Shown here one piece after another: positions 24,901-35,665 of a stretch of 64,000 nucleotides of DNA. The position numbers and the translations under genes are program-made. Under the pieces are notes generated by a model that was not told where the DNA came from, searched no databases, and saw only the letters and a program-made list of their open reading frames with translations. The first letter of the stretch is position 1. Each line of letters starts with the position of its first letter. Origin of the DNA: Hemileia vastatrix (taxonomy: Eukaryota; Basidiomycota; Pucciniomycetes; Pucciniales; Zaghouaniaceae); NCBI GenBank assembly GCA_030280995.1, contig JASXTE010000005.1, positions 2,790,501-2,854,500 of the forward strand. The letters run 5' to 3'.

Positions 24901-27416
24901 ATTTTCATCTCATGGTCTTTGACCAATCCTAGTTCATTTGAGCCATGAGCAAATGCCATAGGATATGATTTAATCAATCTCAAAATATCTTCTTGTTCAA
25001 TATTTGAGAGTTGAGGACTGAAAGAGGCCTTTTGGATTTCATTTTCCAATTCACCCACTTCATTGGTGGTTCTTCCACCTTGCAGTTGTTCTTCTCTAGG
25101 AGAAATGGCATATACTGAATTTTCAGAACATATTTTGAATTTCCTTTTACCATTTACCCCTATGGTGAAACAACTGTTTGCAGGATCTAGTTTAATGCCA
25201 AATTTTGTCAATAAATCATTGCCAATAATAAACCAATCACTACAATTATTATTATCCATTATTACAAATTCACAAACTGCTCTAACATATCCATTATTAT
25301 ATTTAAAGAATACAGCAGTTTTGTATTTGCCAATTGGATTTAATACTGAACCAAAACCCCTCCAGTTCTTTGTCTGAACAGGTTCTAGTTTTTCCTGGTA
25401 CTTACTATCAAGTTTCCTTAATGCATTAAGTGAAACTACACTACCTGCAGCCCCAGTGTCAAGAATGGCATTCATTTCTTTTCCACATATGATAACAGGT
25501 GCTCTGATAGGTGTTATTTTGTAAGTATCATGAGATACATCTTTAATTATTTCAGCTTCCTCTATGGAAGTTAAAGATGTGTCTGTATGAGGTATAGCAT
25601 CATTCAGGAACATTATATCCTGTTCTAATACAAATATCTCATTTTCATCATCACTGTAAGATATGTTACTCTTGCAATCCTCACTGGATTCCACATTCTC
25701 ATCTTCATGATTATTAGGTTCAGAATTCTGTGAGGTTTCAATAACATTTATTCTTTTCTTACACGTGTGACCTTTAACCCAAGGTTCATTACATTTGTAA
25801 CAAGTGTTATTTTCTTGTCTCTTAGGGACAAGGGGAGCTGAAGGTTTTTTCTTTTCCACTGGTAACTTACTTGTAGTAGGTTTTACCACTTCAACACTTT
25901 GTCTGTAATTACTATACTTGGTTTCATATTTGTGGTTTAATAATATCTCATTGCATATATTAATGAATCCAGAGGTGTCTCTGACAGTTTCAGTTCTAGC
26001 TACAATAATGTCTCTAACTGATATAGGCAACTTGTATATTATTTTTTCTTTCCACTCTTCATAATCCATTTTTGGATCCATAGCTTTCATGATTTTTATT
26101 AAATGCATTAAGAAGACCATGGGTTTATCTCCAGCATTTGGATTATATCTGGCCCTTTCATACAGTCTTTGTTGAGTGATTCTAAATTTTGGGCCACCAA
26201 ATTGCCTTTCAATTAGTGCCTTCCATTCATTCCAGGAGTAATTAATTCCCTCACTCAATACAGATTCGAACCATAATAAGGCCACATCTGTAAATAAAGA
26301 TATTAACTTTGAAGTAATTTCTTCATCAGGTAATTTGTATGAAAATTTTAGGTTATCAATTCTTTGTATGAATTGTTGCCAATCAGATTTTGAATCCCCG
26401 TCAAAAGAAGGGTACTGATCTAACTTAGGCCAGTTCTTTTGGCTAGTTTTTGCTTCCCTAACCTGAGGAATATTGAGTAATTCACTTACTTTAGAAAGAT
26501 GATCATTTATTTCATCTTTTACTGATTTTATATTCTCAGAGCCCATGACACTATGTTCATGTTCCATCATTGGTTTATCCTCAGAGTGTTTCATAAAAAC
26601 TGGTACTCTTTCTACATAAGAGGTATTATCCTTTATTGTTTCAGTATTTTTCAAAATGTTAGCTACTTCAATTTCTACCCTTTGTAACCTATCTTTTATT
26701 ACAGGTACTTGAGTCAAAGTATCATTTACATTTGAAAAAGACAATTTTACACGTCCCTCTATGGTAGCCATAATATTCTGAGAGTGTTCTAATTTACTTT
26801 CTAAATTTCTAATCTCAGATTTTAATCTTTTATTCTCATTGATTAATTCATTATTTGAATTTTCAATAATTTTTAATCTATTGGCTGTGGTACTCAATGA
26901 TTGTGTTAGCTGTAATAATACATTTTCTGTATTAATGTTTGACTCTTTTGAAAACTCTTCCAATTTTTCAATTCTCAATAATAATTTACTTATTATTTTT
27001 GATTCCATTGGATTCTCCTTTAAAAAATATTCTATTTTTTCCGTGTCCAATTCAGAAGACTCATTTTCAGGGTCAAGATTTAATTCATTTGATTCCATTT
27101 TTATATTAATAGTATTTTCCTGGTGATCCATAAAACTATTTACATTTTCCTCATGTAAAGACAAGTTTAACATATTCTGTTCAAATGAATAATCCTTTAA
27201 ATCCTTATCAATAATATCCAATATTTCCTTATCAATCTCATTACCTATAAGTAATTTATTGTCAGGTTGATATAATTGATCATAAGAAGTTGGATGACTT
27301 ACCAAGGTCTTATCCCACTTCCTCTGCCTCTCCTTGCCTTTCCCCTGTAAGGGTGACTGCTGGAGCCCTGCTGTTGAGGATTGTTGTAGTTTTGGGCGTA
27401 CCAATCCCATTTCCAT
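21963..27416 (-). CDS. Element B gag-pol polyprotein with chromodomain
   Basis: 1817 residues with no interruption. Order of parts: coiled coil (~190-215); retrotransposon gag core (~330-470, KLDQYPSFDGDSKSDWQQF); zinc motif CYKCNEPWVKGHTC (~539-552); aspartic protease ILDTGAAGSVVS (~652); reverse transcriptase with YIDDIIVFS (~1007); RNase H (YTDASFIGLGAAL, ~1154); integrase zinc region ending CDSCQKSK (~1427) and catalytic blocks MDFVTGLP, ISDRDPKFTSEFW and HHPQTDGLAERMI (~1459-1560); GPF motif (~1703); chromodomain-like end (EYLLRFKGKSNEFDKWIPEK, ~1783-1802). The polyprotein would be cleaved by its own protease. The likely frame entry is by overlap with ORF1 near 27300, so the Met at 27416 may not be the real start. 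Nothing essential looks missing. Confidence 0.93.
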   Translation of the reverse strand: MEMGLVRPKLQQSSTAGLQQSPLQGKGKERQRKWDKTLVSHPTSYDQLYQPDNKLLIGNEIDKEILDIIDKDLKDYSFEQNMLNLSLHEENVNSFMDHQENTINIKMESNELNLDPENESSELDTEKIEYFLKENPMESKIISKLLLRIEKLEEFSKESNINTENVLLQLTQSLSTTANRLKIIENSNNELINENKRLKSEIRNLESKLEHSQNIMATIEGRVKLSFSNVNDTLTQVPVIKDRLQRVEIEVANILKNTETIKDNTSYVERVPVFMKHSEDKPMMEHEHSVMGSENIKSVKDEINDHLSKVSELLNIPQVREAKTSQKNWPKLDQYPSFDGDSKSDWQQFIQRIDNLKFSYKLPDEEITSKLISLFTDVALLWFESVLSEGINYSWNEWKALIERQFGGPKFRITQQRLYERARYNPNAGDKPMVFLMHLIKIMKAMDPKMDYEEWKEKIIYKLPISVRDIIVARTETVRDTSGFINICNEILLNHKYETKYSNYRQSVEVVKPTTSKLPVEKKKPSAPLVPKRQENNTCYKCNEPWVKGHTCKKRINVIETSQNSEPNNHEDENVESSEDCKSNISYSDDENEIFVLEQDIMFLNDAIPHTDTSLTSIEEAEIIKDVSHDTYKITPIRAPVIICGKEMNAILDTGAAGSVVSLNALRKLDSKYQEKLEPVQTKNWRGFGSVLNPIGKYKTAVFFKYNNGYVRAVCEFVIMDNNNCSDWFIIGNDLLTKFGIKLDPANSCFTIGVNGKRKFKICSENSVYAISPREEQLQGGRTTNEVGELENEIQKASFSPQLSNIEQEDILRLIKSYPMAFAHGSNELGLVKDHEMKISLSCDLDNIPGSLKKKPYPASPAKRKDIEDNIKLLLEMGIVEKLDTTPKYCVISPVLISYEKDKARLCGDYRALNTYTVDDIYPLPRIASIHATLQGAKYISCLDGNKGYHQIPVERDSQNYLLITTHMGIYKYVRMPFGPKNAPSVFQKLMDSVFHQEMVEGWLLVYIDDIIVFSKTYDEHLNHLKRVFQKMDEINMTIALKKCKFGFQSLKVLGHVVSGLQICVDQNKVAAIKNIGIPKNVKEVQSFLGMCGYYRQYIKNYQSIAAPLTTLIRKNEAFIWNNERQHAFNKLKECLMSAPILGLPDFTLPFILYTDASFIGLGAALQQKQIINGKLSEVVICYISRTLRKTELRYGATQLECLAVVWDLEKLHYYLEDQKFELITDCSAVKSLLNMKTPNRHMFRWQLAVQEYRGRMTITHRAGTLHSNVDLLSRSPLPNDADNPAYVPENEVIHIFGIYIVDLEEEFMQTILENYSSDKDLSKLSTILNDPTNASMSGLIKTLPPKYKNALEKGKLSIEDGYIYYRKKLSNVIVIPPSMKELMLSTCHDDILAGHFDFNKTLTRVKNTAWWINMKEDVQKYIETCDSCQKSKRLTGKRAGLLQQIEQPKAPWEIINMDFVTGLPLAGKESFNSCWVIVDRLTKMCKFIPTHKEVSAKDLALLWWTQMMNTAGFPKAIISDRDPKFTSEFWTSLMEVSGCQLKLSTAHHPQTDGLAERMIQTLEDMIRRYCAFGLEYKDNEKFTHDWVTLIPGLEFAYNSTTHSVTEKKPFELWLGYVPNTPVNLLNKLPRLDIHPGTKSFIHMQQMCRKHAEECIQKAFEYEKKRWDKSHKEFEFKKGDEVLISTLHFNLQGNVKLKDPFVGPFVVNKMVGNNAVEVILYAPYDRKHPVFPISLLKPYHANDPDLFPKRRGRPKKQPEEIVEKAEIEKILKKRILTKEKGTEYLLRFKGKSNEFDKWIPEKEISNLSTLLKKFKQK

Positions 27417-27748
27417 TTGCTTACTGTAATTTTTTGGTCCTCCTCTTGGGCTGGAGGTGTTGCTATGGAATTGTTGGTTGCTACTGTTGGTGGTTGAGTC
27501 TTTATGTCCACTAGAGCTTGGTTGACTTCTATGAAACCTTGAGCTGCTCTCTTTTCCAGATTGTTGATCTGGTCCACTATATTGTTGACTCTTACTGTCA
27601 AGGTGTTCATTAGGGTGGATAGGGAGTGAACTTGTTCTTGTAATGTATTTTTTGATTTCTTTATTGAAACCTGCTTTAGAAGCTTTTCCCTTTCCTCCAG
27701 AGACATTGACGGAGTGTTGTTTATTATGGGAGAGTCCTGGCCCTCCAT
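27299..27748 (-). CDS. Element B ORF1, small coiled-coil protein
   Basis: 149 codons, MEGQDSPIINNTPSMSLEE...RRGRGSGIRPW. A helical middle (SLSTLMNTLTVRVNNIVDQI) is followed by a basic Arg/Gly-rich tail (GKARRGRGSG) that could bind nucleic acid. It overlaps the open gag-pol frame by about 118 bp in a different frame. It ends CCT TGG TAA, and the bases TGGTAAGT at its stop are identical in element A, where the second ORF starts with an ATG overlapping that TGG. This favours frameshifting, reinitiation or use of GTAAGT as a splice donor to couple the two ORFs. I do not recognise a named family. Confidence 0.75.
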   Translation of the reverse strand: MEGQDSPIINNTPSMSLEEREKLLKQVSIKKSKNTLQEQVHSLSTLMNTLTVRVNNIVDQINNLEKRAAQGFIEVNQALVDIKTQPPTVATNNSIATPPAQEEDQKITVSKWKWDWYAQNYNNPQQQGSSSHPYRGKARRGRGSGIRPW

Positions 27749-28505
27749 TTGAATGTCCTGTAACAGGTCTTTCAGCTCTAGGTCTTAAGTTATAAGGTTT
27801 TGCCTTATTACTTACAATGTCATTGTTGTCACACGTTTCACGTGGAATTTAAAGAATTTTGAGAATTTAGATATAAAACTTCAAGAAGGAGTTTTATCAG
27901 TATTTATCAATACCCCTGAAGACAATCTTATTGCTTACTTATTGGTATTAAGTGAATATTTAAGTGCCAAAAGTCAAATGTGCTTTTATGTGGTCACTTG
28001 ATTTAACTGGTCTACAATATGTAGCCGTGTTTTTATATTTAAAAGAAAACAACTGTCAGTATGATTCTTTCTAAATATTTAAAGAATTCTACAAACCAAT
28101 ATAAGAAAAGATTAAGAGTCCTGTTAAAAGAAAACAATTAATCAGTTTAATTGGTTTATTATCTGCAAAGATCACAAATTTAATTGGTCTATTGACAGAC
28201 TCCCACTAAGAACAATTATATGTTAAATTAGTGGTAAAAATTTTATCTGCAAAGATGTCAAATTTAATTGGTCTATTAACAGACCCACTAATAACAATTA
28301 TAAGTTAAATTAGTGGTAAAATTGTTGATTCAATATCACAATTTTATAATATAACAGGGCTTCTTTTTCTGAAATCACTATATAAGTGACCCCAACCTGT
28401 TGTAATTATCCAAATATTTTTATAGGGATATTATTTACGTGCACCTTCTCTTGAAAATTTTACTTACCAGGATTATAACAGAATTCTTGAGGAAAGGCCC
28501 CCAAT
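27749..28505 (-). other. Element B 5' leader: primer-binding site and short direct repeats
   Basis: The minus strand right after the 5' LTR reads A then TTGGGGGCCTTTCC, the candidate primer-binding site. The leader contains two imperfect direct repeats of about 85 bp near 28158-28240 and 28243-28325 (shared TTATCTGCAAAGAT, TTTAATTGGTCTATT, ACAGAC, TTAAATTAGTGGTAAAA). No ORF. Confidence 0.65.
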
Positions 28506-30006
28506 TGTCAGGCTAAGATCAAGTACAAGGACGTGAATTAGCTTGAATAGTCAGTTGTCTAGAAGATTTAAATGGTCCTATATGAATACTGTAGTATAAA
28601 TCCAATAAGTAGTAAAATATAATCAAAATTCAAAGGTCTCAGTAATATAATTCTCACTAGTTTTATATATGGCTTACAATCTTTGTAGTTGGTAGAAAAA
28701 TAGATTTTATAATTCAGATACTATTCAAAAGTCTTATAAAAGTACTAATTGATACGTATTGTAATTTGTTTGGTTATATTGGTTAATTGTAAATGATAAA
28801 GAATGTAGAAATACAACCCAAAAACCTCCTCCTTTTATACACACTGAGTTCCCCTATGATTCCCTTGATGTACCACCCAATACACAGTTAATCACGCCTC
28901 TAAACAACTAATAGACATTCCCATCAACATTCCCAGTGACCCATGACATAATTAGAAGAGTAATAACCGCCAAAATCCTGAAATAATAAGGGAAATCCAT
29001 CAAAATTAAAGAAAAAGACAAAAAGAGAGTATATGCGTATAAAACAATAATATTAAGGATTAAAGGAGACCTTTTAAGGTTAATAATAGCTTAATAATAA
29101 GGGGGATTGACTGTAGAAATAATGGGGCTAATCCTGACATTATACTACGTGAAATTCCCATTCAAAAATAACCAAAATTGACTGAGAAACCACCCAAAAA
29201 CTTAAAAAAGAGCGTGAGATGTGGGGTAACTACATGCAGTTCTTGGCAGGCGCTTGCACGGGTAAATCCTTGACTAAAATTAGGCGAATTTAAGCGTGGT
29301 GATGAAATAAAGTGCCAAGAGTGAGGTTATTAATGAAATTAGTGCATATAAACAGGGTCAATGCATTATTAATTAAGCTAGGACACTAAATAAGCGCCTG
29401 TCGCCTATTTTAGTGTGTTTCCCCACAGTGGGCGTAGAATGTGGGGTAATTATAGTGTGAAAAAGCTAACTTTGCTAAAAATGAAGCTATTCACACGGGA
29501 AAAAAGCAGGCAGTATGTGGCCAGTACACAGAAGCCATTTCTGGCATAAAAAACACCAAATTTGAAAAGTGTTATTTTTATGCATTTAAATAGCCAAATC
29601 AATAGTTCTAAATGAGCCCAATTGATCTGTCAAAGCGCAATTTTGATATTCTCAATTTTATAGCGCATATAGTCAACTTTTAAGTGAAATAAAGCGCATT
29701 TCTTGTTTTTTGCATAAAACAATGAATATAACAGCTTTAAGTGTACTTAAAAATTATTCAGCCTTATACTTAAGGTTCTTAAGATTACCCTAACATATCC
29801 CAACTTAATATTAAGTACATAAGACCTATAAAAGGTGGATATATGCGTGTATATAAGGTGTTATAATGGCATTTTTTGTGTATTATCATAATTTTACTTA
29901 TGTATACTATTTGTGTACTCTTATTTATTATTCCCATGTATAGTTCATGTGTTTAACATAACTTATAAGTACTTTTTACTCAGTCCTGGAGATATACAGG
30001 CTGACA
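28506..30006 (-). repeat. Right (5') LTR of element B
   Basis: 1501 bp. A minus-strand TATAAAAGG at 28839-28831 is well placed for the element's promoter, giving a long U3 (about 1.2 kb) and R-U5 of about 0.3 kb. Differences from the left LTR are limited to about four substitutions. Confidence 0.95.
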
Positions 30007-30011
30007 GGGCC

Positions 30012-31350
30012 CTACCTTTCATCTTACAGAAAAATGCTTGGTGGCATGTAAAATTCAATTTTAATTAAAATTAATGTTGTCATGTTACCATGCATAACAG
30101 TAAGCAACTGACTGCATAAATTGATGATAATCATTAACCTTAATTTTGATCAAAATTAACATTGCCAAATGCATATTGAATAAAAGCTATTCCACTTACA
30201 TTAGCCAGGCATATTTACTATTTATTTTGTATTGGTCAACATTAATTTTTATAGAAATTAATATGGATATGTAAATATTATATTTACCCTCAAAATGTAA
30301 GGTAAATTCCAATACTTAATAATAATTGCTGTCCTTTACATGTCATGAAAAAAAAGAATTATATCATTTCAACATTAATTTTGATCAAAATTAATGTTGG
30401 CATGCCATTATGCATTGAAAAAACTAACTGACTGAAGAAGTTCATGATCAAAATTAATGTTAACCCATACATATTGAATATAAGCTATCTCCACTTACTC
30501 AGAGCAGATATAATTACCATTTAATATGTATATGGTCAGCCTTAATTTCGATCAAAATTTATAGGCAGTTTTATGAAGAATCTTTTGGGTCGTTCACTGG
30601 CTTGGGTTCTATGTGCAAATGTTAATATTAAATTCAATAAAAATTAATGTTGATCAATACATAATAAATACTCACTATGACACTTACACTTTCCAGGCAT
30701 AGCTACATGCAATATGACAGTATCAAAAGTAATTTTGATTAAAATTAATGTTGGAAAGTCACCATGCATAAAAATAAGCAGTTGACTCCAGAAATTCATG
30801 ATTATCATGCTCATTAATTTCATTCAAAATTAATTTTTGATACTGGCATATTTAATGTTAGCTATTCCTGGCAAGTGTAAGTGGCATAGCATGTATTCAC
30901 TATGTATTAGTCAACATTAATTTTGATCGAAATTAATATGGACATGGAATATGCATAAAATTCCAATAAGTATAGGTAAGCTAAGCAGTTGGATTAACTG
31001 GTTTGATAAAGTAAACCATATAAAAATTTACTTTTTAATGCCTTGATTAATTTCAATCAAAATTAATTTTAAGCCATTCATGTTGAATTTTATCTATGTC
31101 TGTGTAGTCCATGTGACATGGCTTGTATTCAATATGCAGGGGTCTACATTAAATTTGATCAAAATTATGAGGTTCATTTCCTCATAAATTTTGTGGTTTC
31201 TGTTATGGTGCCATATGATACTTGTTAATTCCTGTCAAAATTAAATTCAACACCAATATATTGAATACAAACCATGGCACTTACAGTACTTGGTCATAGC
31301 TAAAATTCAATATGCCAGTCTCAAAATTAATTTTGATAGAAATTAATCAG
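30012..31350. repeat. Palindromic array, segment 3
   Basis: At least twelve variants of the ATTAATTTTGA plus complement palindrome, near 30050, 30140, 30240, 30370, 30445, 30540, 30724, 30813, 30914, 31045, 31146 and 31321, mostly 85-130 bp apart. Spacers repeat words from segment 1 (GCATATTGAATA, CACTTACACTTACCAGGCAT) in both orientations. The unit at 30640-30950 is a diverged copy of the inverted repeat at 9310-9630. There is no ORF. Confidence 0.82.
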
Positions 31351-32377
31351 GATCCATGAAGTTTATCAATAGTGTATGAGTTAAGTTTAAAGTCATATGT
31401 TTTATCATTTTCTTGCACCCATTTATAGGTTATCTCAACAATTTTTTTTCAAGCTTTATTATATTAATCAAAACTGTGCAAAGTTGCAAAAAGTTAGCTA
31501 ATAAAAATCTCAAATTGAATATTAATGTTTTAATAATTTTGAATGTTGCTTAAGGTATTTCATTGGGTGATTCATAATAATATTTTATCAACTTAGAAGT
31601 CCTATAACTTTTGTAAAGTAACAATATTGGTATAGTTAGGGACAACAATGCAATATCTTGTTCAGACTAAGATATATTGTAAAATAAATATATTCAATTT
31701 TTTTCCCTAAGTTGTATCCAAGTTTATCAATGGTTTGGTCACTGGGCCCACACCCTAGCCCAACAATCATCCTGTCACTTAAAAACAAATTCTTATCTTA
31801 AATTCTAATGTTACCAATTTTATATTTATAATTAATTTCTTGTTTGGTGAGGCATATCAGTATATTCATGAATCACTCATTGTCATCTGAAAGTAAATTT
31901 AACAAATAGTTTTAAAGCATTATCCTTTTTTTCTTATTATATACTAATAAAGTGTATCTCCATTGTTTAGGAGTTAATTCTAATTTTAAAAAAAAATTAT
32001 TTACCCATGGCAATTTGCATATGGGATATACATTTGTTATTATTTGTTTTTCACACTAAAAGTCCCCAAAGATTTCCTAGTATATTCTGTTAGCTACATC
32101 AAATTTCGCTTCAATATAAACAGATTGTGATATAGCATGTTACTTAGTTTACCCCACTACGAATAATACATGTTAAAAAAAGCTCAAATAATATATAATT
32201 CCCCTCTTTATGTTTTCTGTTTCATTCATCCTCACTTTAATTTTAATCTTATTCAATTTTTTATCCTATTAAATTATCAACTTCAATTTTCTAGAATAGA
32301 GTTTCTTATAATTATTCATCATATTACATCATAATTTTTTGATATAAAATACTTTTTATTAATATTCATTAATCAAT
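31351..32377. other. No gene seen
   Basis: AT-rich spacer between the array and the unknown multi-exon gene. No RNA gene or clear promoter was recognised. Confidence 0.4.
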
Positions 32378-34787
32378 ATGTCTAGTATTCAAAATCCTAC
32401 ACCTCCACTTTGTATGTGTATCATGTTCCTCTCTCTTAATTTATATATTTCACCTATGTTCTATATCTTTTTTTTCAAAAAATTGATTTTCCAGAGCCCA
32501 AATGTTTTCCATCCTACTCTCAGATTGATACTCTCTTTGAAGCTTTTGAGCTTGCACCATGTCTGCCACATGGCATGGCACCTAACCCTCCTGTACTTAG
32601 CAATGAGAGGCAGGAAATAACGAGAGTTCAATATCACAATTTACTTGAATTGGCTAGAGATAAAATGGAAGAACTTGTCAAGATCCTTAAAAATGATCCG
32701 TCTCCTTCATATTTATCTAAACCTTGTAACAACTTACTCCAATATGTGAAAAACCTTGAAAAATGTATGTTCTTCACTTTTTTTGTCTCCTTTTAAATTA
32801 GTAGATAAGATTATTAAAAAAAATTTTCTTCATATATATTTGTAGCTTACAAGGAGGGTTTGATTCCTCCTGATGATGTCCTTGTCATTAGGGATGATGA
32901 TGAGACAGATGAACCATCAGCTACAACTTCTAAGGAAAATATTGAAGCACCTGTTATCCGCTCCAAGAAAAAGAAATTATCCCAAGGATCCTCTTTTGTT
33001 TGACGTATTAAACTGGCTTCTGCTAATGTTTTTTCTGATGTATCAAATAATAAATCTCAAAAAAAAAGCAAAGGCTTTAGTAATGAGTATATTCTTGTTT
33101 ACTTTTTTTTATTGTTATTCTTTTATCTTTAAAATTCTATCATATATCTCTTTTATTGCTTACATATTGTACTTTTTATCTTTCTTTGATATTTTGTACC
33201 AGAAATTCACCTACTGTAGATTGTTCCATCCATAAAAGCCCTCTCCCTGATGAAGATGATGAAAAGAGCAATGAAAATAGCAATGATGAACTGTCAGAAT
33301 ATGAAGCTATTCTTGCTCATCAAAACAAGCAAACTTTAAAACCTTCTTCAAGAAATGACAATATGTTTGATAAAGATGATGATTCAAACATCTCTTCACT
33401 GAATTCCTTCATTTCTAAGAAGCAATACCCATTACCTCCTAAATTACCTACTTTGACCTCTTTGAAAGCTTCTCTACCATTGAAATCAACTCCAATCAAG
33501 ATATCAAACAAACCTCTAACTTATTCACCCTCAGTTCTAAAAGACTCTGATTTGCACGAGGAATTCTGTAAAATTCATAAATTTTATAAAGGTAGAATCA
33601 GCACAGCAAAGGTCCTTAGGTCGTGGTTGGAAACTTTTACTCTTCTCAAATTACGCTCTCCTACTTCTTCCCGAGAACCCATGTTAAATATTCCAATGTT
33701 TACTTTTCATTGGGAAAAATCTTGTGGAGAAGATTGGCTTTCAAAACATACTGAGTTATGTAAGTTACCATAATTTTTGGTCTTAAATTTTTCTTTTACC
33801 AATTTTTTTTTCCTTTTGTAGCAAATATTTTTTGAGAGATTGATAGCTCACAGCTATGGGTACTCAATAATATTGATTTCAAAAAAATGGAAGATTTATG
33901 TGATCCTGATGGTTTAAATACTGAAATTTGTTCCTCAAAAAAGAAAATGGATCAAGCTGAATCCAATCTTATCCAAATGCTCATGAGATTAATGATCCCA
34001 AGTGATCACTGCTGTTCTTCATGGGTATCTCTAATATCATCTTCACTTTATCTGACCGCACATGAATTCAGACAGCTTCCATGACATCAAAACATTAACT
34101 CATATTTTCCAATTGAACGTGGTTTTCAGCCCCTATCTCACCTTTCAAATCTGAAGAGGCCGATTCCTGATGGCTTAGAAATTGGTCCCACTGCACTTCA
34201 AACCCGTGATATATCAATGTCAACTGTTCTTAAAATCAGAAACATTATCATTGATATAATTATGTCAATTATCAATCTTAAATCAAAATATTGTGCTGCA
34301 AAAATATCAAGTGGAAAGACTATTGAAGCTCAACAATCGAGTCAGAAAAACAAAAATACTCAACTTACTATAATTGAACAGAAACAAAAGGCTGCACTAA
34401 ACAAGATAAATTCTGAATACTCCCACCACCGATATCAATCTTTCACATTCTATATAATCTATGGTGTCCGTGGTTTATTTCTGAGCTCTCAAGATCATAG
34501 ATTGGCTTCAGCAGCTGATTGCTTGGAGGTGATATCAGAAATTAAGTTTCTTAATTTACATGAAAAAAAATTATTTGATGGAAGAAATAATTTGGAAAAA
34601 TTTAAATAACTATATTTTAACATTAATAAAACCTTTTATAGGGAAGTGTGATCCATTTCCTTTGAAATTTGATACCCCAAGTCCTCAAGGAATTGCTTGG
34701 GCTATTTCTGCAGATTTTATTAATCACTGGAGCTCCATTCAGCCAATATCACCTTTTTTTGCTAAACATAGACTTTCAATAAATTAA
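32378..34787 (+). pseudogene. Multi-exon gene of unknown function, broken
   Basis: Open stretches join across plausible introns. Start MSSIQNPTPPLC (32378); acceptor TTTTCCAG near 32494 into a helical exon (SNERQEITRVQYHNLLELAR...MEELVKILKND); donor GTATGT near 32765; acceptor TTTGTAG near 32845 into an acidic exon (EGLIPPDDVLVIRDDDETDE) and a basic stretch (RSKKKKLSQ). After another intron a Ser/Asp-rich exon follows (33205-33735; NENSNDELSEYEAILAHQ, then HEEFCKIHKFYKGRISTAKV). Further blocks are IPDGLEIGPTALQTRDISMS and a C-terminal SPQGIAWAISADFINHW ending at 34787. In-frame TGA codons near 33001 and 34082 break it unless hidden by introns. I do not recognise a family. The layout resembles a nuclear, possibly transposon-derived protein. 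Confidence 0.45.
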
Positions 34788-35665
34788 TATTCCAACATGT
34801 AAATAGAAAAATTCCTGTGTATATGATTTATCTTGTATAATTCAAGTTATTTTCCTTCAAATACATCAAACATGTGACCATCTTTGAAATTTATTAAGAA
34901 AACTTTGACATGATTTTCTAAATTAATTATTAAAAAAATTATTGTAAGTCCAGCAATAACAAAGAATTTAAAATCTACTTATATGGTTTCAAATACTTGT
35001 ATTAAACTCTTAAATATTTTATTGTTTATATAAAAATATGATAAATGCTCTAGTTTTGTTACTTTACCTTTAATATTGAATAATATATTAATTTTTACAA
35101 ATTTTTTCATTGATTATAACATTTTTAATAAGAAGTAGAACAAATTAAATAAGTAAAAGAGTGTATTTTTTAAAAAATACAATTTAATCTATTATTGATT
35201 CAAAATTCTTTCATCAACTCTTTATTATTAAATTTTTTAATAATAAGCCTGTTTGACCTAAAATAATACACAGTTAATTTGGTAGCATTAAAACTCATTT
35301 TTATGGCTAATATATTTAAAATTCTTTATTATAGTTTTTTATTTTAGAACCTTTGCTACCAATTTAATAAAAATGACATTTGAAGATTTCACAACTTATA
35401 TATTTCCTCAAAATTTAATCAAATGTTCTTATAATATTATGAAAAAAAATTATTCTATTTTACAAATAAAAAAATAGATAATACTATAATCATCACAACT
35501 GAAAATGTTACAGCTATTCCCAGTATTTAACATGTATAATTTCGCATCAAGTTGTGTATATATGATATAAATTTTTAATATTTAAATATCTAAATTTTTT
35601 ATATTTGTCTTAACATTAGATAAATAATACTTTGCTGATTCTGTTTCTTCCTCTATTAAGTCATC
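34788..35665. other. No gene seen
   Basis: Very AT-rich interval between the converging unknown gene and the oxygenase gene. It would contain both 3' ends, but no distinct terminator or repeat was seen. Confidence 0.4.

Larger units (their letters stand above)
20278..30006 (-). mobile_element. Ty3/gypsy retrotransposon B (young, apparently intact)
   Basis: 9729-bp element on the minus strand with 1501-bp LTRs that begin TGTCAGGC and end GCTGACA. It is flanked by a perfect GGGCC target duplication (20273-20277 and 30007-30011). By eye the LTRs differ at four substitutions (about 0.3%), which indicates a recent insertion. It has a candidate primer-binding site, a purine-rich tract, ORF1 and an uninterrupted 1817-codon gag-pol ORF with all expected catalytic motifs. 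It is a chromodomain-bearing relative of element A and sits in the palindrome array. It may be able to transpose. Confidence 0.95.

Noticed and set aside
24000..27126. Plus-strand ORFs at 25063-25377 and 26839-27126
   Set aside because: Shadows of the uninterrupted gag-pol frame of element B.
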